The position numbers and the translations under genes were made by a program. From Bernardetia sp. (lineage in GTDB: Bacteria; Bacteroidota; Bacteroidia; Cytophagales; Bernardetiaceae), in the NCBI GenBank assembly GCA_020630575.1, contig JAHDBD010000024.1, forward strand, positions 1 through 64,000: 64,000 nucleotides of DNA, in the 5' to 3' direction. Below are positions 53,153 to 61,593 of this stretch, piece by piece; within the stretch, counting starts at the first letter, position 1, and each line of letters begins with the position of its first letter. The notes below the pieces were generated by a model, which did not search any database, was not told the origin of the DNA, and saw only the letters and a program-made list of their open reading frames with translations.

Positions 53153-54469
53153 ATGAACAAACGAACAATTACCCTCCTTCTAGTTTTTGCTTTACTTTCT
53201 ATTTTTGGAATTATCTCTATTCAAATATATTGGGTACGACGAGCATTTGATGCAAATAGGAAGCAAAACGAACAAAAAATACAAGTTGCTTTACAAAATA
53301 TAGCCGAAAAAATTGCTGAGTATAGCAAGACAACTTTACCTTCTCAAAGTCCTATCAATCAGCTTTCTAGTGATTACTATACAGTTAGTGTAAACTGTGA
53401 AATTGATGCAGCAATTTTAGAGTATTTTCTCAAAAGTGAGTTTTCAAAGCGAAATATTCAAACAGATTTTGAATATGGTATTTATGATTGTGATAGCGAA
53501 AAAATGGTATATGGAAGTTATATTTCATTAAATCAAAAAAATAATGCCTCTAAAAATATCAAAAAAGAGCTTCCAAAATGGGAAGGACAGAATTATTATT
53601 TTGGGGTTCGTTTTCCTTCTGTTTCCTCTCAGCTTGTTTCAGAAATGGATATTTGGATATTTTTATCTGTCATTTTACTATTAGTAATTTTCTTTTTAGT
53701 CTATGGAATGTTTTTTATTATTACACAAAGACAGTTTTCACAAGCTCAAAAACAGTTTATCAATAACATTACTCATGAACTCAAAACTCCTATTTCTATT
53801 TTGGGAATTGCTGCAAAGGTTTTGATAAATAATGATTTAGATAGTAATAAGTTAGAAAAAAAACAAAACCAAGAAAGAAAAAATCAATATGCCATTATTG
53901 TAAAAGAACAAACGGAAAGATTGAATTCTCAAGTAGAAAAACTAGTCGAACTTTTGATGTTAGAGCGAAGTAGTTATGTTCCTCTATCTTTAGAAAAAAT
54001 CAATCTCCAAAAAACTATTCAAGAAACAATACAGAGTTTTGAATTAGAAATTTTGGCAAAACAGGATTTTCAACATCCAACATTCAAAATTCAATTTGAA
54101 GATATAGAAAATGAAATTTTTATAAAAGCCGATAAAGTTCATTTTCAGAACATGATACATAACCTTTTAGAAAATGCTTTTAAATACAATCAAAAACAAC
54201 CTTTTATAAATATTTCTATTTTAAAACTATCAAAAAACAAACTCATTCTTTCCATAAAAGATAACGGAGTAGGAATTGATAAAAAATTCCAAAAACGTGT
54301 TTTTGATAAGTTTTTTAGAATCCAAAGTAACGATATTCATACGACAAAAGGGTTTGGATTAGGACTCAGTTATATTAAGCAAGTAGTAAAAGCGCATAAT
54401 TGGAAGATAAATTTGGAAAGCAAAGTAAATGAAGGTTCAACTTTTTCTATTCATATCCTCTATTCTTAA
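53153..54469 (+). CDS. Sensor histidine kinase (orphan)
   Basis: The 438-residue membrane kinase has TM1 at ~6-27, a ~135-residue periplasmic sensor with no known family, and TM2 at ~167-190 (IWIFLSVILLLVIFFLVYGM). A HisKA domain follows, with the phospho-His in NNITHELKTPISIL (about residue 207), then an HATPase with NLLENAFKYNQ (N box), DNGVGIDKKF (G1) and GFGLGLSYIKQ (G2). No response regulator is adjacent on either side, so the partner is elsewhere. It is transcribed convergently with gltA and separated from it by a strong terminator. Confidence 0.92.
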   Translation: MNKRTITLLLVFALLSIFGIISIQIYWVRRAFDANRKQNEQKIQVALQNIAEKIAEYSKTTLPSQSPINQLSSDYYTVSVNCEIDAAILEYFLKSEFSKRNIQTDFEYGIYDCDSEKMVYGSYISLNQKNNASKNIKKELPKWEGQNYYFGVRFPSVSSQLVSEMDIWIFLSVILLLVIFFLVYGMFFIITQRQFSQAQKQFINNITHELKTPISILGIAAKVLINNDLDSNKLEKKQNQERKNQYAIIVKEQTERLNSQVEKLVELLMLERSSYVPLSLEKINLQKTIQETIQSFELEILAKQDFQHPTFKIQFEDIENEIFIKADKVHFQNMIHNLLENAFKYNQKQPFINISILKLSKNKLILSIKDNGVGIDKKFQKRVFDKFFRIQSNDIHTTKGFGLGLSYIKQVVKAHNWKINLESKVNEGSTFSIHILYS

Positions 54470-54493
54470 AATTTTGTTTTAAGAACACTAAAA

Positions 54494-54536
54494 AAAGCCT
54501 AAGTAAAATTGAATATTTCAATCTTACTTAGGCTTT
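54494..54536. terminator. Bidirectional terminator between the kinase gene and gltA
   Basis: AAAGCCTAAGTAAAATTGAA and TTCAATCTTACTTAGGCTTT form a stem of about 20 bp with one mismatch and a 3-base loop, between convergent genes. Confidence 0.9.
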
Positions 54537-54570
54537 ATCTTTCTTTATCTTATTCTAAAAAATTAGCTTC

Positions 54571-55902
54571 TTAAACGAAATCTTCTTGAATAATGTCAGC
54601 GTGATCTACTTTTTTACGGTCAGACATAGGAACAAAAGCTCTTTCGTTTTCGCCAATATAAATCTGACGAGGACGACCAATAGGATGTTTCATTTCTAAC
54701 ATTTCTTTCCATTGAGCAATCCAACCTGGTAAACGTCCCATAGCAAACATTACCGTAAACATATCTGTTGGTAAGTTCATGGCACGATAAATAATTCCAG
54801 AATAAAAATCTACATTAGGATATAATTTTCTTTCAATAAAGAACTCATCTTCTAATGCAATTTTTTCTAATTGTTTAGCAATATCTAACAATGGATCTTC
54901 AATACCCATTTTAGATAAAATATCATCACATGCTTTTTTCAAGATTTTAGCTCGTGGATCAAAGTTTTTATATACACGGTGTCCGAATCCCATCAAACGC
55001 ATTTCACGATTTTTTACTTTGGTCATAAACTCTTCAATCGTTGCTCCACTGCTATGGATAGCTTCTAACATTTCGATAACTTCTTGATTTGCTCCACCAT
55101 GAAGAGGACCACTCAAAGCATTTGTTGCAGAAGCAACAGAAGCATAAATATTAGCTAATGAAGAACCTACAATACGAATTGTTGATGTAGAACAGTTTTG
55201 CTCATGGTCTGCATGAAGAATCAAAATCTTATTCAATGCACTTACCATTACAGGGTCAATTTCATATTCTTGTGTAGGCAAAGCAAACATCATTTTCAAG
55301 AAACGTGCGCCATAATTCAAGCTATTGTCTGGATAATTAACAGGGTGTCCCATTTCGTTTTTGTAAGACCAAGCTGCAATAGTTGGAACTTTAGCAATCA
55401 AACGAACGATAGACATATATACTTCTTCTGGAGAACGATTAGATTTCATCGACTCAGGATAGAATGTACTCAAAACCGAGATAAGTGAAGACAACACAAC
55501 CATCGGGTGCGAAGTAGTTGGGAAGCCATCAAATATTTTACGCATATCTTCATGGATAAGCGTATGATTAGTAACATCATTTTGGAATTTTGTAAGCGAA
55601 GCTTGGTCTGGAAGCTCTCCAAAGATAATAAGATAAGCTACTTCCAAAAAACTTGCTTTCTCTGCTAGTTCTTCTATATTATAACCACGATAACGCAAAA
55701 TTCCTTTTTCGCCATCTAAAAATGTAATTGCGCTCGTTGTTGAACCTGTATTTTTATAACCAGGGTCAAGTGTAACAAGTCCTGTTGTAGCTCTTAATGT
55801 TCCGATATCTATACCTACTTCTCCTTCTGTTCCTTCCACAAGAGGGAGTTCATATTCTTTTCCTTCGTAGTTAAGTGTAATTGTCTTTCCGTTCTGTGAC
55901 AT
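54571..55902 (-). CDS. gltA: Citrate synthase
   Basis: This enzyme condenses oxaloacetate and acetyl-CoA to citrate, the entry step of the TCA cycle. The 443-residue protein is of the long, hexameric type II form (E. coli GltA is 427), with an N-terminal beta domain (~1-60). Catalytic His268 (GPLHGGANQEV) and His308 (MGFGHRVYKNFDPRA) are clear; HADHEQNCSTSTIRIVGSS is also typical. The C-terminus has GRPRQIYIGENERAFVP. No other TCA gene is adjacent. Confidence 0.97.
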   Translation of the reverse strand: MSQNGKTITLNYEGKEYELPLVEGTEGEVGIDIGTLRATTGLVTLDPGYKNTGSTTSAITFLDGEKGILRYRGYNIEELAEKASFLEVAYLIIFGELPDQASLTKFQNDVTNHTLIHEDMRKIFDGFPTTSHPMVVLSSLISVLSTFYPESMKSNRSPEEVYMSIVRLIAKVPTIAAWSYKNEMGHPVNYPDNSLNYGARFLKMMFALPTQEYEIDPVMVSALNKILILHADHEQNCSTSTIRIVGSSLANIYASVASATNALSGPLHGGANQEVIEMLEAIHSSGATIEEFMTKVKNREMRLMGFGHRVYKNFDPRAKILKKACDDILSKMGIEDPLLDIAKQLEKIALEDEFFIERKLYPNVDFYSGIIYRAMNLPTDMFTVMFAMGRLPGWIAQWKEMLEMKHPIGRPRQIYIGENERAFVPMSDRKKVDHADIIQEDFV

Positions 55903-56224
55903 ACGTAATATAGGGTTTGTTCTGAAAGTTGTGTTCTAAAATATTCTTACTTATTAGAAGGTGTATTATAATAAAATGCCTTTACTAATATAAGATGAAA
56001 TAAGTTGTTTTTACAGTTCTGTGAATAAGTTCACAATTTAACCAAAAAAAAGGCACAAAAACAAGTTTGAATGGTTTTTGTAGCTAAAAAATAATAACTA
56101 ATTAGACAATAAAAATAAATCATGGTAGGTGATAGAGCAGTAAAACAAATTTTTAATTAAAAATGTTTTCTTTTTTTATAAATAGATTATACAATAAATG
56201 AAACAGATTTTTACTGAAAATAAA
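55903..56224. other. Intergenic region upstream of gltA
   Basis: This AT-rich spacer between divergent gltA and rplU has no gene. The promoter for rplU lies at its right edge (56225-56260). No exact -7 box for gltA was found. Confidence 0.5.
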
Positions 56225-56260
56225 TTGGGTTTTAAGTCAAAAAACATCTTCTTATCTTTG
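56225..56260 (+). promoter_or_regulatory. Candidate promoter of rplU-rpmA
   Basis: TATCTTTG (56253-56260) matches TAnnTTTG, with TTG at 56225-56227 and a gap of 25. Transcription would start about 55 bases before ATG 56322, leaving a leader long enough for control elements. Confidence 0.5.
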
Positions 56261-56321
56261 GAGTTCTGAATAAAAAGTGATAAGTTTGCACTCTATTTGT
56301 AATTTAAACAAAGTTTATCTC

Positions 56322-56633
56322 ATGTACGCAATCGTAGAAATAGCCGGACAACAGTTCAAGGTTGAAAAAGATCGTTTTATCTATACACACCGTCTTCAAG
56401 GAAATGAAGGCGACGAAGTAACTTTTGACAAAGTTCTTTTGGTAGAAGATAACGGCACTGTTAGTATTGGCGAGCCTCAATTATCTGGGGCTTCAGTGAG
56501 TGGAGAAGTTCTTGCTCAAGTAAAAGGCGACAAAGTAATCGTTTTTAAGAAAAAACGTCGTAAAGGCTATAAAACAAAAAACGGACACCGTCAGCAATTC
56601 ACTAAAGTCTTGATTAAAGACATTCTAATTTAG
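56322..56633 (+). CDS. rplU: 50S ribosomal protein L21 (bL21)
   Basis: ATG 56322 gives the normal 103 residues; an upstream in-frame start from 56277 would overlap the predicted transcription start region and is rejected. The sequence is typical: MYAIVEIAGQQFKVEKD, then VLLVEDNG, and the basic KVIVFKKKRRKGYKTKNGHRQ. It binds 23S rRNA in the large subunit. It forms the standard pair with rpmA 102 bases downstream. Confidence 0.97.
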   Translation: MYAIVEIAGQQFKVEKDRFIYTHRLQGNEGDEVTFDKVLLVEDNGTVSIGEPQLSGASVSGEVLAQVKGDKVIVFKKKRRKGYKTKNGHRQQFTKVLIKDILI

Positions 56634-56735
56634 TTTTAATTTATTTATTTACAATTTTTTTATTTTATCTAGTTCGTTTTTTAGAATAAGCGTATAAAAG
56701 AAAAAATAAAATCCAAACTTTAAAACAATACAGAT

Positions 56736-57008
56736 ATGGCTCACAAGAAAGGTGTCGGTAGTTCACGAAATGGACGAGATTCGGAAAGTAAACGTCTAGG
56801 TGTAAAAATTTGGGGAGGGCAAGTAGCCAAACCAGGTAGCATCATCGTACGTCAACGTGGAACAAAATTTCACGTAGGTGAAAATGTAGGAATTGGTAAA
56901 GACCATACTATTTTTTCTCTTATTGATGGCGAAGTAACGTTTCACAAAGGATACAAAAAACGTTCTTTCGTTTCAGTAGTTGCTAAATCAGAAACTGCCG
57001 AAGCATAA
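56736..57008 (+). CDS. rpmA: 50S ribosomal protein L27 (bL27)
   Basis: The 90-residue protein has the family start [20 protein letters not shown] and the body [20 protein letters not shown]. The N-terminus lacks the cleavable extension of Firmicutes, so the Ala-His-Lys tail that reaches the peptidyl-transferase centre is formed directly after Met removal. It is translated downstream of rplU as the usual operon. A palindrome (57028-57045) and a terminator (57065-57099) follow. Confidence 0.97.
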   Translation: MAHKKGVGSSRNGRDSESKRLGVKIWGGQVAKPGSIIVRQRGTKFHVGENVGIGKDHTIFSLIDGEVTFHKGYKKRSFVSVVAKSETAEA

Positions 57009-57027
57009 ATTTATTTTGTGTTATCTC

Positions 57028-57045
57028 GTTGGTAAGAATACCAAC
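57028..57045. repeat. GTTGGTG-type palindrome, copy C
   Basis: GTTGGTA-AGAA-TACCAAC is a perfect 7-bp stem-loop with the same frame as copies at 10627 and 13932; the changed base pair is compensated on both sides. Confidence 0.65.
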
Positions 57046-57064
57046 AACAAAAAGATTAACATAC

Positions 57065-57099
57065 AAAAAACCTATACTAGAAATGGTATAGGTTTTTTT
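57065..57099. terminator. Terminator after rpmA
   Basis: AAAAAACCTATAC and GGTATAGGTTTTTTT form a strong hairpin with A and T runs between the convergent rpmA and protease genes. Confidence 0.88.
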
Positions 57100-57139
57100 A
57101 GGTGTTAGAGTTTGTAAAACTAATGATAATCTTTTCGAA

Positions 57140-58852
57140 TTAGTCTTTCAAAATTTTGATTGTTCCTTGGTAATTTTGTCCTTCTACTTTTATGATATAC
57201 ATCCCTTTAGGCACAAGAGGAAAGCCAATTTCTTTTTTACTTGTAGTTAAGACATCAGTCAAAATTAATTTTCCTTGTAGATTATATATTTGAAGATTTA
57301 ATGTTTGGTTAGAGATAAATAATGTTTCATCTACTTCTATATTCAAACTATTTGCTACTGGGTTAGGAAAAACACGAATTTGAGATTCTTTACTCGTTAA
57401 ATCTTCATTTTCTTGTCCTAGAATAATTTCAATTTGATTTAACCTTTGAAAGTTAGGAATACCATAACCATATTCTTCAGTTGGATTAAAGTAACTGTCT
57501 CCAGCTCGGCGCATAGCAAACATAATTTGTTTTTGAGTGAGATTAGGATTTTTCTGCATAAAACCTGCTACTAAACCACTTATTAATGGTGCTGCATACG
57601 AAGTTCCATTACCAGAACTCAGTTGGTCTCTTGTATCCCAAAGTACAACTCCTTGTCCCATTGCCATTATATCAGGTTTTACTCTTCCATCTACCGTATA
57701 TCCAAAGGAAGAGCTATTAGCTCTTTGTTGATTTCTATCTACTGAACCAATGGCTAAAACAGAAGGTGCATCAGCAGGAAAAGATGTTTTTTGCCAAGCA
57801 CTACTTCCTGCATTTCCAGCACTTGTAATGACTACAATTCCTTTTTGAGTAGCTATTTCGGCAGCTTTAGAAATAAGAGCTGTTTTTCCATCTAAATCTT
57901 CCTGACTATAATTATACCCTGCATCATCAAAATCATAATATCCTAAAGAAGATTGAATGATATCTACTCCCAAACTATCCGCTTTTTCTGCTCCTACTGC
58001 CCAAAATGCTTCTTCAATAGGCAATTCTCGGCTTAAATCTTCTGTTCTGAATAAGTAATAAGTGGCTTCTGGGGCAGCACCTATAATTTGTCCTTCTTGT
58101 TTTGAAAGCATTAAAGAAAGAACTTTTGTTCCATGATCAGAAACTTGATATACATTTCTTCCATTTCCAACTACATCATACACAAAAGCAATATCAGCAT
58201 GAGAGAAAGCAGAAAGTGTATTTGCATTAATAAACCCCCCATCCAAAACAGCGATATGAATTCCTTGTCCTAAATATCCTTGTTCGTGCATCTTATCTAC
58301 ACCTAACATCTGAATTTGAGCTAAAGAATTACCGTAATCAAAATTTTCTTCTGTGTTGTTTATTTCTGCTATTTTATTTATGTCAAGTTCTTGACAAATT
58401 TCTTCTTCTTCATTTAAAGATTCTACCTCACAAGTTGCCGAAATTCTACCTCTTTGGTTTGGCTCGTTGTGAATAGCTATTTTATTTATTTTCTCTACAA
58501 AAGAAAGATTTTGAATTTCTGCAAAAGTAGATTCATCTGCTGTTACGATAGCTGCATTAAACCATTTTATGCCATGACTTACAGTTGCACCCAAATCTTT
58601 TATCTGATTGATATAATCAATATTAACAGGTAAATCTTGCTCAGTAATAGAAATTCCTTGTTTATTTCGTCTATCAATTGCTTTTTGTGTAAGAAATTCT
58701 AAAGGACGGCTAATTGAAAAAGATGTTCCATTTTTATCTTTAAAATAAACTAATCTTTCTTCACTAGTTTGAGAAAAAACGGGATGAAAAAATCCTGTAC
58801 TAAAGAAAATAACAGTGATTAATTTTACAAATAGTAATTGTTTTAGTTTCAT
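57140..58852 (-). CDS. Type IX-secreted subtilisin-like (S8) serine protease
   Basis: The 570-residue protease has a signal peptide (1-28, VFSQ), a propeptide-like region to ~170 and an S8 catalytic domain at ~180-470. The triad is complete: Asp204 (IAVLDGG), His240 (VSDHGTKV) and Ser418 (NGTSYAAPLISG), with oxyanion Asn347 (TSAGNAGS). The last ~75 residues form a type A T9SS sorting domain (IRVFPNPVANSL, LQIYNLQGKLI, GMYIIKVEGQ). It is therefore an exported degradative protease, as often found in gliding Bacteroidota. A good promoter lies at 58946-58980. Confidence 0.95.
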   Translation of the reverse strand: MKLKQLLFVKLITVIFFSTGFFHPVFSQTSEERLVYFKDKNGTSFSISRPLEFLTQKAIDRRNKQGISITEQDLPVNIDYINQIKDLGATVSHGIKWFNAAIVTADESTFAEIQNLSFVEKINKIAIHNEPNQRGRISATCEVESLNEEEEICQELDINKIAEINNTEENFDYGNSLAQIQMLGVDKMHEQGYLGQGIHIAVLDGGFINANTLSAFSHADIAFVYDVVGNGRNVYQVSDHGTKVLSLMLSKQEGQIIGAAPEATYYLFRTEDLSRELPIEEAFWAVGAEKADSLGVDIIQSSLGYYDFDDAGYNYSQEDLDGKTALISKAAEIATQKGIVVITSAGNAGSSAWQKTSFPADAPSVLAIGSVDRNQQRANSSSFGYTVDGRVKPDIMAMGQGVVLWDTRDQLSSGNGTSYAAPLISGLVAGFMQKNPNLTQKQIMFAMRRAGDSYFNPTEEYGYGIPNFQRLNQIEIILGQENEDLTSKESQIRVFPNPVANSLNIEVDETLFISNQTLNLQIYNLQGKLILTDVLTTSKKEIGFPLVPKGMYIIKVEGQNYQGTIKILKD

Positions 58853-58945
58853 ATATAATATATCGTTAGTTTGAGCTACTTTTTTTTAAGTATAAATAAT
58901 ATTCGGAAGAATATAGTATTTACCAAAGGCTAAATTGCATAATTA

Positions 58946-58980
58946 CAAATATAGCATTTATTTATTTTTAAATAACTCAA
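58946..58980 (-). promoter_or_regulatory. Candidate promoter of the S8 protease gene
   Basis: On the minus strand TATATTTG (58953-58946) is an exact -7 box, and TTTG ends at 58978 with a gap of 24 bases. The start lies about 85 bases before the ATG. Confidence 0.55.
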
Positions 58981-59135
58981 AGCCCTTCTAACATCTTCTT
59001 TATTCCCGTCTTTGTCTGATTTATTTTAGACTATTTAACCTTTCTTTTAGCAAAAGATAATTTTTTAGCTTCTTAATAGATTTTGGACTGCTCACAATGA
59101 AATTGTTTAAGAATAGGTTTTGTGCATGTATTTGT

Positions 59136-59161
59136 TTGGTGTCGCTCCGCTAAAACACCAA
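59136..59161. repeat. GTTGGTG-type palindrome, copy D (reverse orientation)
   Basis: TTGGTGT and ACACCAA enclose CGCTCCGCTAAA, the reverse complement of the loop of copy A with one change. Confidence 0.65.
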
Positions 59162-59217
59162 TAAAGGCTGTAATAATGGGTTTTGTCGAAACTTTAAAGA
59201 AAGCTATAAACATAAAA

Positions 59218-59246
59218 CAGCTAACCTTTCCTAGAAAAATTAGCTG
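59218..59246 (-). terminator. Terminator after the TraB/GumN-like gene
   Basis: CAGCTAA (59218-59224) and TTAGCTG (59240-59246) form a 7-bp stem, with TTTTATG following on the minus strand. Confidence 0.55.
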
Positions 59247-59272
59247 CTTGTTATTAGACTTTAACTTCTAAA

Positions 59273-60187
59273 TTATTGAACAGGAGTGAGCGTATAACCA
59301 GCATTTTTCAGAAGTTGAATGACACCTTTTTCGCCTCCTAAGTGTCCTGCTCCAACAGCAAAAAATGTAGATTTTTCTTCTGCCATTTTCTTCATTACAG
59401 GTATCCAATTTTCGTTTCTTGTAATCAAAAGATCTTGCTCAAAATTTTTGTATTCTTCTGAACCCTCTTTTATCATTGCGTATGTATCATCTACACTTTG
59501 TGATTTGTAAGCAGCCATAAGTTTGTTAAATACTTCCTTTCCTTCATTAAACTTAACAATACCATCATAAAGCATTTTTGCCTGCTCTTTGAAAGAGGTT
59601 TTGTCAAAGGCATCAAATTGGTCTTTAATACTTTCTACTCCCACCACTTCTTTTTTCATCTCAGTAGCTTTTGTTACTATTTCTGTTTCATACGTTTTAG
59701 TTGTAGAACAAGTAATAACTTTTTGGACAGTCATAGAAGAAAGTATCATAGGTTTGATTACTCCCATCATCTCAAACTGCTGCTTAGGAATACCTAAAGA
59801 ATCTATAAAAAATTGAGCGACTATATTATATTCCTCTTCACTTAATAATTTTTTAAGGTGCATTCCACTTGGCATTACAGAAAGTTGTTGCATAGATGTC
59901 ATTAGATTAGGATCATCCATATCTATCTCTAATGCAATTTGTTGTGCTTCTTGTAGTGCTTCATCAAACCCTTTTGGAACAAAATAATCTTCTGAGCAAA
60001 TTATGTGTATAGTTCCAAATAAATAAGATGACTTTTGTAGCCCATTACCCGATATTTTCCAAAGTAAAGTATTAGGTTCTTTTTTTACATCTTCAACAGA
60101 ATTAGTAAAGCTAGAAAGTGCAAAAATGAGTGCAAGAAAAGTAATACCAATTGTGCTAGAAATAAATTTGAATTGTTGATTTTTCAT
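59273..60187 (-). CDS. TraB/GumN family protein
   Basis: The 304-residue protein has an N-terminal signal or anchor (FISSTIGITFLALIFALSSF). The TraB/GumN (Tiki-like) core is evident: LLWKISGNGLQKSSYLFGTIHI with the GxIH motif near residue 55, ALQEAQQIALEIDMDDP with the conserved Glu, and near the C-terminus STFFAVGAGHLGGEKGVIQLL with the GxxH motif. Family members such as Tiki are metalloproteases, and the two His/Glu motifs fit a metal site. Its substrate is unknown. The gene is transcribed alone, followed by a terminator. Confidence 0.92.
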   Translation of the reverse strand: MKNQQFKFISSTIGITFLALIFALSSFTNSVEDVKKEPNTLLWKISGNGLQKSSYLFGTIHIICSEDYFVPKGFDEALQEAQQIALEIDMDDPNLMTSMQQLSVMPSGMHLKKLLSEEEYNIVAQFFIDSLGIPKQQFEMMGVIKPMILSSMTVQKVITCSTTKTYETEIVTKATEMKKEVVGVESIKDQFDAFDKTSFKEQAKMLYDGIVKFNEGKEVFNKLMAAYKSQSVDDTYAMIKEGSEEYKNFEQDLLITRNENWIPVMKKMAEEKSTFFAVGAGHLGGEKGVIQLLKNAGYTLTPVQ

Positions 60188-60343
60188 TTTTTTGATTGAG
60201 TTAATTGATAAATAAATTGAATTTGTAAAATTGATTGAGAACGATTTTTAATAGAAAATGATGCCTTTGAAGCTATTGTTTTCTTGATTTTGGGCAATAG
60301 AAAAACAGCATCTTTTCCGTAGAAATAAAATTTTGACTAAGTC

Positions 60344-60997
60344 TTATTCTGAAAGCTGAGTCTTTAGAGTATTGAGTTGCTCTAAATATTTTCCATAGGT
60401 TTTTTTGATATAACAGTGACCAGTTTTTCTTGTTAAATAGGCTGCAACTACAGCATGAATAAGAGCTATTACACTAAGAAATATTAGTTTAACCTGATTT
60501 TCATCTTGAATTAACTCTTGAAAATACATATACGGAACATCTCCCTTTTTTAATGGAATAATTATAAAAAAGACAATAGGAGTAACAGTAGCAGCTAAAA
60601 TAATATTTACTTTCGTATAGATACTAATAAACTCTTTTGCCATTCGAATTTGTGCTTGCACTGAATCGTATAAATTAAATTCTATATTATTTTGACTAGA
60701 GAACTTCTGCAAATGATTAGCAAGCCAAACACAACCTACTACATAAATGAGTGTAAGTACACTACATAACCATCTTAAAAAACCTTGATTTGTAAATGCT
60801 ACAACTATAAAACAGACTGTAAGTGTAACTGCTATTAAAGTTTCTATAAGGAACATCCTCTTGAAACGCTGACTAATCTGTTTCGAATCTTTTTTAAGCA
60901 TTTGTTCTATTTGATTTTTAGTATGTATTTCTTTGTCTTGAGATACTTTCTTAAAAGCACTCCAACCATTTTTTAAATTATCTAAATCTGAATTCAT
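60344..60997 (-). CDS. Four-TM membrane protein, putative anti-sigma factor
   Basis: The 217-residue protein has a soluble N-terminal helix (MNSDLDNLKNGWSAFKKVSQ, ~1-45). Four hydrophobic segments follow, at ~48-68, ~74-94, ~130-150 and ~170-190 (IAVTLTVCFIVVAF, LRWLCSVLTLIYVVGCVWLA). Its ATG overlaps the stop of the ECF sigma gene by four bases (ATGA), so the two are translationally coupled. Position suggests that the N-terminal domain holds the sigma factor at the membrane. No zinc-binding anti-sigma (HxxxCxxC) or DUF4974/FecR motif is present, so this is context-based. Confidence 0.7.
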   Translation of the reverse strand: MNSDLDNLKNGWSAFKKVSQDKEIHTKNQIEQMLKKDSKQISQRFKRMFLIETLIAVTLTVCFIVVAFTNQGFLRWLCSVLTLIYVVGCVWLANHLQKFSSQNNIEFNLYDSVQAQIRMAKEFISIYTKVNIILAATVTPIVFFIIIPLKKGDVPYMYFQELIQDENQVKLIFLSVIALIHAVVAAYLTRKTGHCYIKKTYGKYLEQLNTLKTQLSE

Positions 60998-61497
60998 GAG
61001 GGTATAGGGTTTAGGCGTTTACGAAGTATGTTACGAACTCGGCTAAGTTTAGCACCTACATTAGAAACACTAATTCCCAATATTTCACTAATCTCTTCAT
61101 AACTTTTGTCTTCTAGGTAAAGAATGACTAGGGCTTTTTCGATTTTATTGAGTTGAGCAATCGCCTTATAAAGACTTTCTATTTGTTCTTTTTCCTCTTC
61201 ATTCTCTTCTGATTTTATTTGTAATATCGTAGAAATTGAAAGAGAGTTTTTCTCCACCCTTCGTTTGTCTTTTTTGAGATAGGTAATGGCTGTATTCAGT
61301 GCTACTCTATACAACCATGTTGAGAACTTAGAATCTCCCCGAAAACGTCCGAATGCTTTCCACGCCTGCAAAACTATTTCTTGAAAGAGGTCTTCCTGAA
61401 ATACAACATCATCTTCATACAGTTTACAGATTCTGTAAATGATGCCACGATTGGACTCTATACTTTCTAAAAAGATTTGTTGTTTCTGGACTGCCAT
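60994..61497 (-). CDS. ECF-type RNA polymerase sigma factor
   Basis: The 167-residue sigma-70-family protein has region 2 with FQEIVLQAWKAFGRFRGDSK and FSTWLYRVALNTAITYLKKD (promoter -10 contact) and region 4 with LNKIEKALVILYLEDKSYEE and ISEILGISVSNVGAKLSRVR (helix-turn-helix for the -35 element). Length and absence of region 3 are typical of the ECF group. The next gene overlaps it by four bases and encodes a membrane protein, likely its regulator. No TonB/FecR system is adjacent, so this is not the common iron-uptake type. Confidence 0.95.
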   Translation of the reverse strand: MAVQKQQIFLESIESNRGIIYRICKLYEDDVVFQEDLFQEIVLQAWKAFGRFRGDSKFSTWLYRVALNTAITYLKKDKRRVEKNSLSISTILQIKSEENEEEKEQIESLYKAIAQLNKIEKALVILYLEDKSYEEISEILGISVSNVGAKLSRVRNILRKRLNPIPS

Positions 61498-61593
61498 AGT
61501 ATTATTTAACTAATTTTGACCCATAGGTACGAAGGCAGAATATTTCCTTACAGTCTTAACGATTATTAACTTTTAATAGATTAAACTCTCTTT

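Larger units (their letters stand above)
58853..59272. other. Intergenic region with promoter, palindrome and terminator
   Basis: No gene is seen in these 420 bases. They contain the S8 protease promoter (58946-58980), palindrome D (59136-59161) and the terminator of the TraB-like gene (59218-59246). Confidence 0.6.
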
